From Flammula alnicola (taxonomy: Eukaryota > Basidiomycota > Agaricomycetes > Agaricales > Strophariaceae), in contig JADNRV010000065.1 in the NCBI GenBank assembly GCA_015499995.1, positions 186,001 to 250,000 on the forward strand: a DNA stretch of 64,000 nucleotides, written 5' to 3'. The notes under the pieces are model-generated. The model ran no database searches and was not told where the DNA came from. It was given only the letters and a program-made list of their open reading frames with translations. Numbering within the stretch: the first letter of the stretch is position 1; the number at the start of each line of letters is the position of its first letter. Shown here piece by piece: positions 12,480 to 23,600 of the stretch. A program made the translations under genes and the position numbers.

Positions 12480-13900
12480 CAGCGTCGACAGCAATGGCTT
12501 CAGAGTAGTGAGTTACGTTCATACAAAAAAAAGATGACAAAACAACCTACTAATTAGCGCCGCACACTCATTACTTCACTCTGATGTCCGTGTGCGTTCC
12601 GTATCACCCTTAAGAGAAGTGGCGTTATCGGCATGGGATAGTGCTAACGAAACTGCTTAATCGGCAGATTAGCCAGCACAAACACACTGCTCAGTGCTGA
12701 AAACGCACCTTGGTGATGGCATCTACCCTATTGCGAGAGTAGTAATGGCCTCTACTTGCATGCATCTTCTGACCTGATTCTGGTCTCCTTGGCTTGAGGG
12801 TCTTCAGAAGCCGGTCGAAAGTAGGGTCGAGTAAGGGACGAGTGTATCTTGCTATATGCCTGCGCAGAAACTAAGTATGGAGATGACTGCACGTGGGATA
12901 GGAAGAGAGAGGTAGAATTTTCATCGCATTTAGAGTGGGAATGAGGAAGACTCGAGGAAAACATAGCATGTACTTGGTTCAGAATCTTCAAGAACAGTTA
13001 TGAGCACCGTGAAAAAATCCCAGCAAACCTGTTTGTTGGATAATTGTCTGTACATATAGAAAGCAGAGGTGAACGAGCGTGGTTTACACCGATATTATTG
13101 AATAACAACAGGAGCATGCGTACCAGCCCGTCGGTAGTTGACCACTGCGGAGAGACGTTCAAATCCGCGTGATATTCTAGTCTCGAAAACCAACCTCTCG
13201 AGGCAGAGAAGATAATCGTTCTCTGCAAGAGAGTCTGGACCTGATGTCGCCTGTCCACTGAGAAGTGGTTGAAATGATCCCATCAAGGACGTCGGCAAGA
13301 GCAGCACAGCGGCCACCAACGGCAGTCGCCCGATTTGGCCATAGATCCGGAACTCGATAACAATGACAATGACATGTTTCCTCGTTGTGTTGTGTGCCAC
13401 ACCTGCCTCTTCCGTTATGCCAGAAAATAGCTCAACACCGCTAGTACAGCCTACGGCTAATACTGCCCACCTTAGAATACCTCGAAGGCTCTCGACGCAG
13501 TTCTCCGGCCGGAGTAAAGCATCAAGTTTCAACCCATTCCCGAGAATCGACTCGAATGACAGAAGGCCTGGCCCTGTGAAGGGGAAAGGGAAGGCGTACT
13601 TCCTATCTGATTAAACGAGTGTGGTGCAATTACTGCATTATATGTTAACGAGTGGCTGTAAAAACAGAAGGGGCGGTTGTGGAGGGGGATAGGGCCCGCA
13701 CTAAATGAGTATAGGTACCCATCTGCCGCTATTGCCGATCGGCCAAGCGATGCCAGCATGTGGCCGATCTGCCAGCTGTGCCGAATTCAACTCCGAAACA
13801 GTTGGTCATAGGTTGGGGGGTATTAGTTCTAGACTAGTGATATTCCAAGCTTCGAGCATCCTTGACATCCCATAGGGTATTATCTGAGGCTCGAGCTGCG
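12480..13900 (-). pseudogene. Relic of an unknown gene, duplicated at 46.6-47.4 kb
   Basis: Several segments match 46570-47360 in the same order and orientation. They include the GAGTAGTAATGGCCTCTACTTG stretch near 12735, the TTGGATAATTGTCTGTACAT stretch near 13033 and the CTTCGAGCATCCTTGACATC stretch near 13851. The shared frame, best seen in the other copy, reads like protein on the minus strand, but both copies are full of stops and indels. A 145-codon minus frame at 13095-13532 contains a hydrophobic run (LPLVAAVLLLPTSL) and may be part of it. The family is not recognised. Confidence 0.4.
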
Positions 13901-14591
13901 CCTGTGGCTGGGATACCACCCAGACCTCGTTATCTTCAAGTGCTAATGAAGCTCAATGAAGACGTGTTCCTGAGTCCACCGAGCTCACTGCCGGCAATCC
14001 TCCATCCCATGTCCTTGAGAGTATCCTGGACGAGATCAAAGGCGCCGATCATTTCCATACAGGTGGAATGATATCCAACACCAGCGGCCACGCAGGGCTG
14101 GTTTTAATCAGCGGCTGCATTCACTTTGTCTGGCCAGTCGTTCCTTTTGGCGGGAGCGTTCGATTCATACGTCAAGCATGCTCTTACTTCTGGGCGCCAC
14201 TCCATGAAAAGTTTAGGGCCGCTGAGCTCAGGCTAGGAGTCTACGGTACTCGAATCTTCAGAAATTTCAGAGTCTGCGCTTTTTTTTAACTCTAGGTTCT
14301 CTCAGGCGACCGTCGTCAGTCAGTCAGACCCTGTTGCATCGCTGGGCGCAATTTTAACTCTTCGGCTATCTTCAGGGATCAAACTGCGCCGCTGTTCTCG
14401 TAGCTAGACTTCTAGTCTTGAAATTAATGAAGATATCGTACGTGTTCGTGAGCGCCTTCACAAAACTCCTAAATCGTAGTGGCATCAGTCGAACGAGGTA
14501 GATGATATTTAAGACCGACACGACACCACCAACACGTCCTCTTCCGCCACTTTCTACCTTCATCTCGCGATACTCGGCCTACGAGTAAATT
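13901..14591. other. No supported gene; upstream region of the acyltransferase
   Basis: No gene seen. A weak TATA-like GATATTTAAG occurs about 85 bases before the acyltransferase start and could be its promoter, but this is a guess. Confidence 0.35.
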
Positions 14592-16546
14592 ATGGCGTCA
14601 TCGGCGTCGTGCCCCTCCGCAGCCCAATCCGACGCACACTCAGCGACATCTCAGATCGAATACATCAGACCCGTGCTGCCCCACGCTCTCTCGCATCACT
14701 CTCGCCAATTCCTCCTCATCCCCCCGACAGACCTCCGCTTCGAGGTCATACACCTCATGTGGGTCGTCCCTGGGCCTATCGACTTGGAGCTGTTCAAGCG
14801 TGCGCTGGGCATGGTGTTGAGCGATTATCCGCACTGCGCAGGGAGGCTTGCACGCGGTGCGTTGACACCTGAGGGCGAACCAGCGGCTAAATCTGAAGGA
14901 GAAAGACCTGCAATGGGACCCTGGAGGATTGACCTGACGAACGGTGGTGTGGAGTTATCGATTGCTACTACGAACCACCCAGGAGTATTTACGGAGGGAT
15001 ATAATGACTTAGACCATGATCCTGGTATGCTGAAGCCCTCCGTGTTCCTTCTCATTCTAAACTTCTCGGTTTGAATGTGTAATCAGATTTTTATGTGGAC
15101 ATTGAGTGTCCGGAACCGGACTTCACTGGCGTGTTTCCCTTCCCACTCACCAAGGTGCGCCTCACAAAATGGGAACAGACAGGCTTTACGTCGTTCACCC
15201 TCGCGCAGAGCCACGTACTCGGTGCATATGATCCTTTGCATTTTAATGTATCGCTTACTGAAATGCATGCCTTTATTTGGATGGTCAGACGATGGACCAG
15301 CAGTGCTTGCATTTCCTCATTTCTTGTCTCAATACTACCTCGCCTTGAAGTCTCTCAAAACAATACAGCCATTACACGAAATCACGTTCGAGAGATATTT
15401 TCGGTCACCCCATAGCCTTGAAACTCGTTCGCCGGAACTGAATGCTCACCTACCGGACTACATGCCCACCGCACTCCCATATCTTGGCTTTCTCGCTGTC
15501 GACTACCCCCACCAGTATATCCTAAACAGAGTCCAAGAGTCGATGGATGGGACGGAACGCGTGGATTTGAAGTTCTCGAGGGACCAGTTACAAGGCATAC
15601 TGCAGCATGCTCTCGGTGGCAACCAAGCCAACGAACTGCGAATCTCAAAAACGGACGCTGTGGCTGCGTATATCATAACCCTCGTCCAGCGGACCTCGAA
15701 GGTACCGATTTCGCAGGTGCAGCAGACATTTGGGGTACGTTTTTAAATTCTCATGGAGAACAAGGACCTACTGGATATTCGCTGACTTTTCCACGTTATA
15801 TAGTACCGAGGGGCTAAAACGCCAAAAGAATGGGAGAACCCATATATCCCGCCTCCAAATACATCTGCTGGAAATTGCTTCATGGTCGTCTCATCAAAAG
15901 AACCTCTTACCGGCTCAGAATCTATCAGGTGAGCGCTTACTTCAAGCCAAATGTTGTGTACTCTGTAGCTTACCCTCGATTGGCGTGCCTGCGCTTATTT
16001 GAACACTCTGAACAGGGAAATAGCGTCAATTCTAAGGAGAACAATTAACGAACTGCGCCACCCCGAGACATTTCAAAAGGTCTACGCCATCTATTCTCAC
16101 GTATACGACCGCATCCAAGGAAGCATGCATTTTCCGATGGAATACCCCATCGAATCAGGCATTCAAGTGAACACCGTATCAAAGTACGTTTTGTTTGGGA
16201 GATACATACATGCTCGCTGCGTCACGTCCTTCGAATTCATGTCAACTGATGATGCATTTCATTAATTTTATACTACAGACTCCCCGTTCTCGAGGCGCAC
16301 TTCGGCTATCCCGGGCGTGTAAGGATGTATTCCTGGGACTCGTACGAGAACTTTATCGAACTATTGCCTGCCAACCCAGTCCAGCTCCCTCAAGGGAAGT
16401 GGCTGTCATTTGATGGCGGCGTGGACGTCCATTTCCGAGTGCGGAGAGGTGTTAAATTGCCTTTGTTGAAGCTGTTTAAGGAGGACATGAGGAGGATGTG
16501 TTTGGAGGACCCGTTGTTGGTGATGGGAATGAGGAATAGGTTGTAG
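14592..16546 (+). CDS. BAHD-type (transferase family) acyltransferase, six exons
   Basis: Exons 14592-15024, 15087-15221, 15289-15734, 15804-15928, 16016-16183 and 16279-16546 join by GT/AG introns of 62-95 bp with consistent phases, giving 524 residues, normal for fungal members. The catalytic HxxxDG motif is created by splicing exons 2 and 3: SHVL, then DDGPAVLAF. The early LPPTDLRFEV-like region and the later NPYIPPPNTSAGNCF region, the acyltransferase core loop, also fit. The usual structural DFGWG motif is represented only by AHFGYPG. The family moves acyl groups from CoA thioesters to alcohols or amines, often in secondary metabolism; the substrate cannot be told. No biosynthetic partners adjoin it. 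It appears intact and lies alone between the two duplicated blocks. Confidence 0.88.
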
Positions 16547-17206
16547 GAGGGCTGTACCTGAGTCGATCCATAGGTATTCAGCTACCCCGCACGGTGCTGT
16601 TTCCCCATTAGACTTCTACATGATTTATGTATACCAGCGGTGTGATAAATTATATGGCAGAAGATGCACCAGCTTTACAATCAGCGGGTCCGTGTTTGCG
16701 TCGATTTTCTGACTCGCGGACGTGCCACTCGACCGAGGTGGGGTAAGGGTGTTGATCATATCTGATTGGTCATATGAACAATTCTTATCGGCCGTGTTCG
16801 TCCAACTGTGCCCGGTGTTAGTGCGCTGGTTGGAGAACAACGTTCCAGAATCCACAGGGCTTCGCCCACAAAAATAATGCCGTTGCACGTGGTGATGAAG
16901 TCCCCAGTACTCCTTAGCCCGCCCTGAAATTCTGCCTATAGGATTCAGGATTTGAACGAGCATCAGTCATAGTAGTGAGAATCTATTCTCCAATCTCTGA
17001 TATTGGTGTAAAGAGATCTCGATCGTGAACTATAAAAAACGAAATACCATCAAGACATAAAAATAGTAATTATACTAGTATCCTACATGGGTCAGTATAG
17101 ACGGTGTTCAGTTGAAAATCGACAACGGACATGACAAAGTGGCTGCGGATCGAACAAAAGGAAAGTAATGACAATGTTTTTCACTCAGCAACGATTGTTC
17201 TTAGGA
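16547..17206. other. No supported gene
   Basis: Intergenic stretch with no coding or RNA feature that I can support. Confidence 0.45.
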
Positions 17207-17716
17207 TCAGATGCCCATCATCGCATTGGCCCACCCTTGATTCCCGTAGTCCTTTAATGCGTCCTTCTGCATTTCTGGCCAAGCGACCGTAACCTGTGGT
17301 TTAGAAGTTACTACGACAAACTGTACCCTAGAAAAATGAGGATTATGGACTTACAATTGTACAGATGACCGCAGACTTGGCCCTCCTGTCAACCAATTCC
17401 GTGTCGTTCAAATCGATTTCTTTTTTGAACTTGAGGTTGAGCGTGAAATACGCTTCGCCTCATCACAGGACAGCCAATACTAGCGCATCACTTCGCAAGT
17501 TGGATCGCTGCGATACCGTTTCAGAAGGTTCCGCATGAAAAGCAATGAATCATACCTCTCGATCATCTGGGCTATCTATTGGTAGGCAGCTGCCTTGAAA
17601 CGCTGCTGTAAGTAAGCTTTGTACTCTGGGCTATCTTTATCAAGCCCAGGAGCAATGTCACTATCAAGGGAGGAAGAACTATCGACTGTGAGTTCGGTAA
17701 GCTGCACTTCTGCCAT
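17207..17716 (-). CDS. Small unknown protein, possibly broken
   Basis: A minus-strand exon chain begins at 17716 with MAEVQLTELTVDSSSSL. It continues in a middle exon ending at 17355 that encodes AYFTLNLKFKKEIDLND, and finishes in an exon at 17293-17207 encoding VTVAWPEMQKDALKDYG and ending NAMMGI. The last junction (ACA ATT|GTAAGT to CCACAG|GTT) is clean. The first exon, however, has an in-frame TAG near 17580, 46 codons in, and its join to the middle exon is uncertain. The residue composition looks like a real soluble protein of about 115-130 residues. The family is not recognised. It is either a pseudogene or I have misplaced an intron. Confidence 0.4.
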
Positions 17717-17863
17717 GAGTGGGTACCACTTCGGTGAGCACTTGAGTGTTGCTTGTCAAACCTGCTTATTGGGGTATTGAACAACAAAGTGTACTACTTC
17801 CGACCAGGATGTATAGTATAAAGTGGATACTAAGTATGTAAAGTATATGGAGAGAATTTGAAT

Positions 17864-19467
17864 TCAAATGTGAGGTAGGAAGGATGTCCACCGAACAACG
17901 GCTAGTGCCCCCGGTGAAAGATTCCTAAGTGCGACGAAAGCCTCTACGAGGAGAGCAAATCGAGCGAGTACATACAACGGTATACATACTAAAAAAATAA
18001 AAACAAGAATTAAGTTAATCGGTTCAAGCCACCCTGGCTCTGCCGAGTTAGAGCTCTGATAGATCTCACCAAGCGCCCATGCAAGGTAAGCTACCACAGC
18101 CATTGAAAATGGAATGGCAGTTATAACAAGGGAAGAGATCCTCCAGAAGATCAATTCGGCATGTGAAGGAAATAAGAAATTCCATCCAGCACAATGAGTT
18201 GCCCCGAAAACCATGCCGATAAGGGAGATGCAAGCGGTTAGAATTAACCCTTGCCTGTTGATTGTACTTATTGTATAGAATGTGTGCACTTGCATTGCTC
18301 CTGTTGCCATATTGCCGGAGTATCCTTCAAGAATCACGTCGAGCTGCCTGCGAAAAAATGCAACGACGGCTTTTACTGGCCAATGATAAAATATCTTTGA
18401 GAGGATCGTTAACGCATCTAGTATGTCGGTGATGAGCCATTTCAATGAACTTTCAGGGAAATTGCGACGAACCTTTGAGCGTGGAATGAGCCCCCCTCGT
18501 AGCAATTCCCGTGGACGTTGCTGACTCCGCATTGTTTCCGTCATTGTTAGCTTCTTGGACACCGTCGACTTGGGCTGCGAGCAGTACATACTCTATATGA
18601 GTCATTTCAAATCCATAAATTAGCACGAACCTTTTTCTGTGGAGTCAGCATTATCTGTGGGCGTGTCCAACAGGTAGACTGGGACGAAAGTCCGGATGCC
18701 GAGAGGCTTATTCCACCAGAAGAAATACATGAAGCCGTTGAGGACCGCATATCCAAGAGTGACGAGCTCGAGCTCTGTTGTCACCAATCCTTGTGCCTTG
18801 CGCGAGATGCATTGCGCAACGAACCATGCTGTCTGGCCGACGACAAGGGTCTTTGAGAGCGCGTCGCCTTTACTGCGATCTAGGATCTCCTCCTCCGTTA
18901 TATTTGGAAACTTGATTTTCCCCTTATCCAGCAGGTCTTCGAGGCTTTCGTACGAGAGCACTCCTTTTGGAGCTTCCCCCTCGAATGTCATGAATCCACC
19001 CATTTGCATAAAATGACCGTGTGTCGTTGTCCATCCCTTGTCTGTTTAACGGCCAGCACGGTGGGCAAGATTGTCAGTATAATGGGACCAGGGACGGTGG
19101 ACGTTTATTGTCACAACGCACCCTTGTACTCTCTCCCCAATCTCCGCGCACCAAACCACTGTCTCATCGCCCAAAGTATCATCATCTCCGGGGAGATGAG
19201 CGTCCATACCATCAATTCCAACCGCGTCAATGCAACGCGCCACCATTTCGTCCCAGGAGCTGGTATGTTAGGGTGAACGGCAACCCAGGAGCATGCAAAC
19301 ACCGTGGAGAAGCAGCTCCACAGGATGTCCCATATCGTTCTCTGATCAGGACATGTGCAAGGGGGAAATGAGAGGTTGGACGTAGGAGTGTCGCGAAACA
19401 ATGAGGTTGTCGGGGCTGCGTGGATGCCGCCTCGCACAAGATACAGCAGTGAAAGGATCAGTAACAT
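17864..19467 (-). CDS. Multi-spanning membrane protein, copy A
   Basis: Three exons are seen: 19467-19122, 19041-18631 and 18592-17864. The N-terminus MLLILSLLYLVRGGIHA is a signal anchor. CPDQRTIWDILWSCFSTVF follows, then VAQCISRKAQGL and an ELELVTLGYAVLNGFMYFF helix. The last exon carries at least three further hydrophobic helices (about LILTACISLIGMVFG, LVITAIPFSMAVVAY, LILVFIFLVCIPLYVL) before the end RWTSFLPHI. I know this layout from large families of uncharacterised integral membrane proteins in Agaricomycetes; no function is known to me. The junction of exons 1 and 2 is clean. The obvious sites for exons 2 and 3 leave the last exon one base out of frame. Copy B has the same problem, so a wrongly placed donor is more likely than a mutation. 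Confidence 0.6.
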
Positions 19468-20419
19468 TGATGGTGGAGTTTCCGTTCACGTCGTTATACC
19501 GCTACTCATATGTTGGAAGCGTATTTATATACGCACGGCCTCGTCCTCGAGGTACACCACCGTTTAGCGTGTGACATAACTCGGATGGTTTCCCGCAAGT
19601 CGCCAACTGAAATGCCGCGGGACAACCAAAAGGTCCGTGGTACGCTCTTCGGCTGTCGGGGTGCAAACATAGGAAGTAAGTATGTCCCCCTGCATGACTT
19701 TTTGATGTCTGCCTGCAGACATCTGAAGAATGTCCGCCCAGCTGTCACCAAGACGTTCCCTTGGACTTGGATGATTTTTTTGAAAATTCTTGAAATTCTG
19801 GCCCTCGCTTAGTCACCCTTAGCTGACCTAATAATACTGATGATAGTCGATCCGGCGGCGGAACCCTAACCTTATGGTTCGGTTGTTATCTCCCGACTGA
19901 CACCCCTGGTCAATTCTCTATCTCGTCCGTCCTGGTCTATCTCCTGCCCTTCTATTATGCATCGCTCGGGATATTGGCGTTGTCCTCCTAACTACTGCAC
20001 CTCCAGGTTTACAAGAAGCAACCGAATACTCAGTACTCAGTACTCAACATTCAAGTTAATCAAACGTTCTAACGTTCATATTGCGTGGCAAGAACACCTC
20101 GAATCTTGGTTTCTTCACACGAAAGATCGTTTGCTAGATGTTTTTCGCGTCATTCTCTACAACCTATGCGAGCAGAACAACCAACTCCAACATACGCGGA
20201 TTGACAGCTACTGGCGAGTGGGTTGGCTGATCCTACGCGTCCCCGCCCCCGCCCCACCTATGTTTACTTCCTATGACCACATCAAGCTGACACTCGTTGT
20301 GGGTTTCGTAGATTTTTCGCGTCCTTCTCAACTATCCATCCACCCGAGAAGAACGACCGTAGCCTTCTCCACCAGCATTAAGGCCACCAGCACCGCCATC
20401 GTCCACGCAAGATGAGATT
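19468..20419. other. No supported gene; DUSP leader-like sequence at right
   Basis: No gene is supported. From about 20210 the sequence resembles the leader of the DUSP copy at 23.2 kb (shared TTTCGCGTCCTTCT words). It is therefore probably the old 5' flank of the pseudogene that follows. Confidence 0.4.
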
Positions 20420-21180
20420 AGATTCGTCAACCTCGCGCCCGAAGTAACGAGAGCTATGTCATCCAGGTCCCTTGGTTTCTGCTCTCCGAAAAAGATGGTT
20501 TCGATTGTTATAGGATCGAGATCATTGATGAGCAGAGTGTCAATATGATACCGTATTTGCAGAGGGGGTGTGCGCATATTGATAGTGCCCTGAGGGCGCG
20601 GAGGAGTGTACATGTGCATTGTCAACGAGTGAGGTTGAGTTTCGTTCTTTTTTGAGGGGTTTTCGGTGGTTTTGGAGGGAGGGGTACGTTGGTGGGATGG
20701 TCGTTTGCGGGGGGTGGGAGATGGAAGAGGCCAATCTGAACATAGGATACACCTGTCCGCGCTCTTCTTCCTCTCTTCTTGAAACCTATAAACCATAACT
20801 AACCACTCTCCTCCGCAGGGCATCTCCCGCTCTCCACCATCATCATCGCCGACCTCATTCGCAACCGCGCCATGTCCTACGACGCCGTTCATGCTTTCGT
20901 CCACCGCACGTAAAGCCCAACTTGGGGTTTGGCCGTGCCCTGCGAGAGTGGGATGCGGTGTCGCATACTCGGCCTGGGTGGTTCAAGTCTTCGATTCCTG
21001 CTGGGCCGTACTGCATCTTCTCGTCGACCTCAGGCGTGTGGATTGGCGGTGAAAGATATACTCGAGGAATGGGATTTGATCCCGTCGTACCATCTCATCC
21101 TCTATCCCTTCCTCGTCCATCCCCTCCATCCCTCCAATCACGAGAGGTCGATGATGCTCTCGACGAAGTCATCATAACGT
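20420..21180 (+). pseudogene. Decayed dual-specificity phosphatase copy
   Basis: Bases 20430-20450 correspond to the NLPPEVMEAM start of the intact gene (here NLAPEVTRAM). The next 50 codons of the family are deleted, and then SEKDGFDCYRIEIIDE through HVHCQR is preserved up to a GTGAGG donor. The second exon starts after CCGCAG with GISRSP but then shifts frame, and it ends early at a TAA where the intact gene has RRKRACIRP. The P-loop signature is therefore formally present but the protein cannot be made. Sequence to about 21180 matches the downstream region of the copy at 53.4-53.7 kb, showing that these two copies share a more recent ancestor. Confidence 0.78.
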
Positions 21181-21337
21181 CTCTTTTTGGAACTCTGGAC
21201 TTGTCTTGGCGCATTTCGCGTTTCTCGTTCACTCACTTTTTTCGAAATCTATTTGACATTCGTTTGATCTTCACATATTTTCATTCGTTTTATCTAAGCG
21301 TTCTTTCCCCTTCTTTCTTTCTTTCCTCGAGCCTCGC

Positions 21338-21606
21338 GACAATGCAACGCGCTGCCATTTGGTCTCAGGCGCTGGAATGTTGGGATAAACGACAACCCAG
21401 GAGCAGGCGAACACAGTCGAGAAGCAGTTCCAGAGGATGTCTGATTTCGTTCGCTGATCGGAACATGTGCGAGTGGGAGAGGAGACGCTGGGCGTAGCAG
21501 TGTCGCGCGCAAACGGTGTGGCTTCGGCGCAGCGTGGATTCCGAGTCCCCTTCTGCAAGATACATCAGGGAAAGGAGAGAAAGGAGCAGTAGCATATGGT
21601 CGTGTT
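21338..21606 (-). pseudogene. First-exon fragment of the membrane protein family (copy D)
   Basis: The minus strand from 21606 encodes MLLLLSLLSLMYLAEG and, after frame changes, CSDQRTKSDILWNCFSTVF and ACSWVVVYPNIPAP. These match the first exon of copy A. At least two frameshifts are present, and the fragment stops abruptly near 21338 at a T/C-rich junction with DUSP downstream sequence. It is dead. Confidence 0.7.
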
Positions 21607-22042
21607 CAAGGCTCACGTGGGCGTATCGACACTCATAGTGCATAGGAATAATAGTATTTATGTGTAGAACGCCACCAGTCATGTATCGCGGAGGGGCAGC
21701 ATTCAATACAGGTACTAAAGTACTTATAAGTTAAGGTTGGTGACAGTAAAAACCACGCGAGACAAACGTGTAGAGCGTTGATGTCAATGAACATTGAACG
21801 TTGAACGTTGAACGTTGAACGTTGACTGGTCAGACTAGCAATTGACATCGACCAGACACGTCCAAAAGCTTTGCCGAAGGTGCACAGATGTAAATGTCGG
21901 GGGACATTCCAGATTCTCAGAAAACTTACATTTCTCCGGATCTGCCTACATAATTTATAATTGTCGAGGTGAAGCGTTAGCGGATTTTAGATGTTTCGGC
22001 TGTTATGTTACTGAACATGAAAAATGGATACAAATACACGTA

Positions 22043-22720
22043 TTACATGGTGATACAGCCGCCCCATCGCTTAGTGTCCTCCAGCCTCTGGGCGACAAAA
22101 CATGTCTTCTCAAACTGCCGCATGCTTTCCAACATAGGTGCTTCCTCTGGTATCCAAGACTCCATCGGTGGATACGGCGATTTGTCGAATGTTATGCGCA
22201 GGCCGAAGACAGGGGATGACATCCCCTTCCATTTGAGAGGGGCCATGAACTCGCCGCGCTCAACAGTGATGTCGAATTGTTTGGGTTTGAAAGCGCTCTC
22301 TAATAGGAGATGTCCGCCGATTGTGTGAGCAAAATCTGGGTTTATGATGAGATGGGACAAGGGTTCTCGGCGCTTCGTAATTGTAATCTCTATGGTCGCG
22401 ACCAGGACCCTCGATGCTTGACAGCTTAATATCCATTTGTTTAGTAAAGACTGCTTTGGAGCTGGGGTCTCTTGGACGCCACCAGATTCGATGATTTTCC
22501 AGTTTATATGTGCTGCAAGCCAGAGGCTTAAATCTGCACGTGAAATGATCTAATAGTGGCGTTTCATAATATGTTGGATAATGTCTGAGTTATAACGATC
22601 TGCACATACCTCTCCAGTCCCGTCTGGATACAAGCGGAGTATGTCTCCATCATATAAGTCTGCATGCCACGACTGACATAACAGATCGACTATGGCGGAG
22701 TGGTCAGAAGGGCTCGTCAT
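22043..22720 (-). CDS. Unknown 205-residue protein, copy 2
   Basis: Exons 22720-22610 and 22549-22043 have the same lengths (111 and 507 bp), splice phase and intron size as the paralogue at 10447-11124, and again give 205 residues without interruption. The proteins are very similar throughout. They differ by scattered substitutions, for example SHLIINPDFAHTIGGH here where copy 1 has CHSIINPEMAHTMGGY. Preservation of the whole frame while the adjacent DUSP copies decayed suggests that the protein was under selection after the duplication. No domain is recognised; no signal peptide or membrane helix is seen. Confidence 0.75.
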
Positions 22721-22763
22721 GGTTGTGGAAAGCAGTTGGTTTATGAATGAGGTGTCGAACGAT

Positions 22764-22770
22764 ACTTATA
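22764..22770 (-). promoter_or_regulatory. TATA box of the 205-residue gene, copy 2
   Basis: TATAAGT on the minus strand, 44 bases upstream of the ATG, at the same distance as in copy 1. Confidence 0.55.
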
Positions 22771-23049
22771 GCGTCTCAGACAGAAGAGTTGAATAGATGG
22801 CAAGGCGTCAGTTAGATTAGATTAGATGGTATCAGAGGCTGTGCATCGAATAAATCCTTTGCCTTCGCCTTCGACGCTACACCATACGGCCTGCTCGACG
22901 CGTATCCGAGCCCCATCTTTCCAGGGCCAGCATGATTGGCCTATTCTACCGTAACTCTATGGTTCGAATGCATTTCTATATCCTGCTTTTCTACTATGGC
23001 TGAGGCTGTTGGCGTTCTCCTCACAACTCCTCTACAGCAATCAAAAACT

Positions 23050-23600
23050 CAAACCAAATTGCGTGGCAGGAATGGGGCCGGTACCCAGTTCACTCTCGAC
23101 TTGGGCGCACAGCTGCTGCGCCACTAACGTTCGCACAAGATCATCAGGTTCGATGTGCACCTATACCGATTTACTGCTCCTGGTGAGTTGACTGTCCCGC
23201 CCTACGTCTACTTCCTGTTAACAAATCAAGCTTACAAGTTGTGGTGTTTGTAGATCTTTCGCGTCCTTCTAGATTGCCCACGCAAAACTGCCTCCACCTG
23301 CACCACCAGCACCCTGCACGGCGTTACCGAAACTAACTCCTTCGCTCTACAGGGTGTCTCCCACTCTCTCTTGCTCCTCCCCCATATCGTCATCGCCTAC
23401 CTCATCCGCAACCAGGGCATGTCCTACGACGCTGCCCGTGCCCTCGTGCGCCGCAAGCGCGCATGCATCAGGCCCAACACTGGATTTGTCGGCACGCTGC
23501 AGGAGGGGGACGTGTCGCATAGTAAGCTTGCTAGTGCGCGGCGGTTGCATGAGTGTCCTCGGCTGCTTGTTCTGCGCTGTGGTTAGGATGACGAGGATGA
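23050..23600 (+). pseudogene. Decayed dual-specificity phosphatase copy
   Basis: The second exon is well kept after a CTCTACAG acceptor at about 23352: it encodes HIVIAYLIRNQGMSYDAA, then RRKRACIRPNTGFVGTLQE, as in the intact gene. The P-loop part reads GVSHSLLL instead of GVSRSPA, so the catalytic arginine is lost, and one codon appears to be inserted. The first exon is not recognisable apart from leader sequence. It is the counterpart of the relic at 11380-11960 within the duplicated block. Confidence 0.75.
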
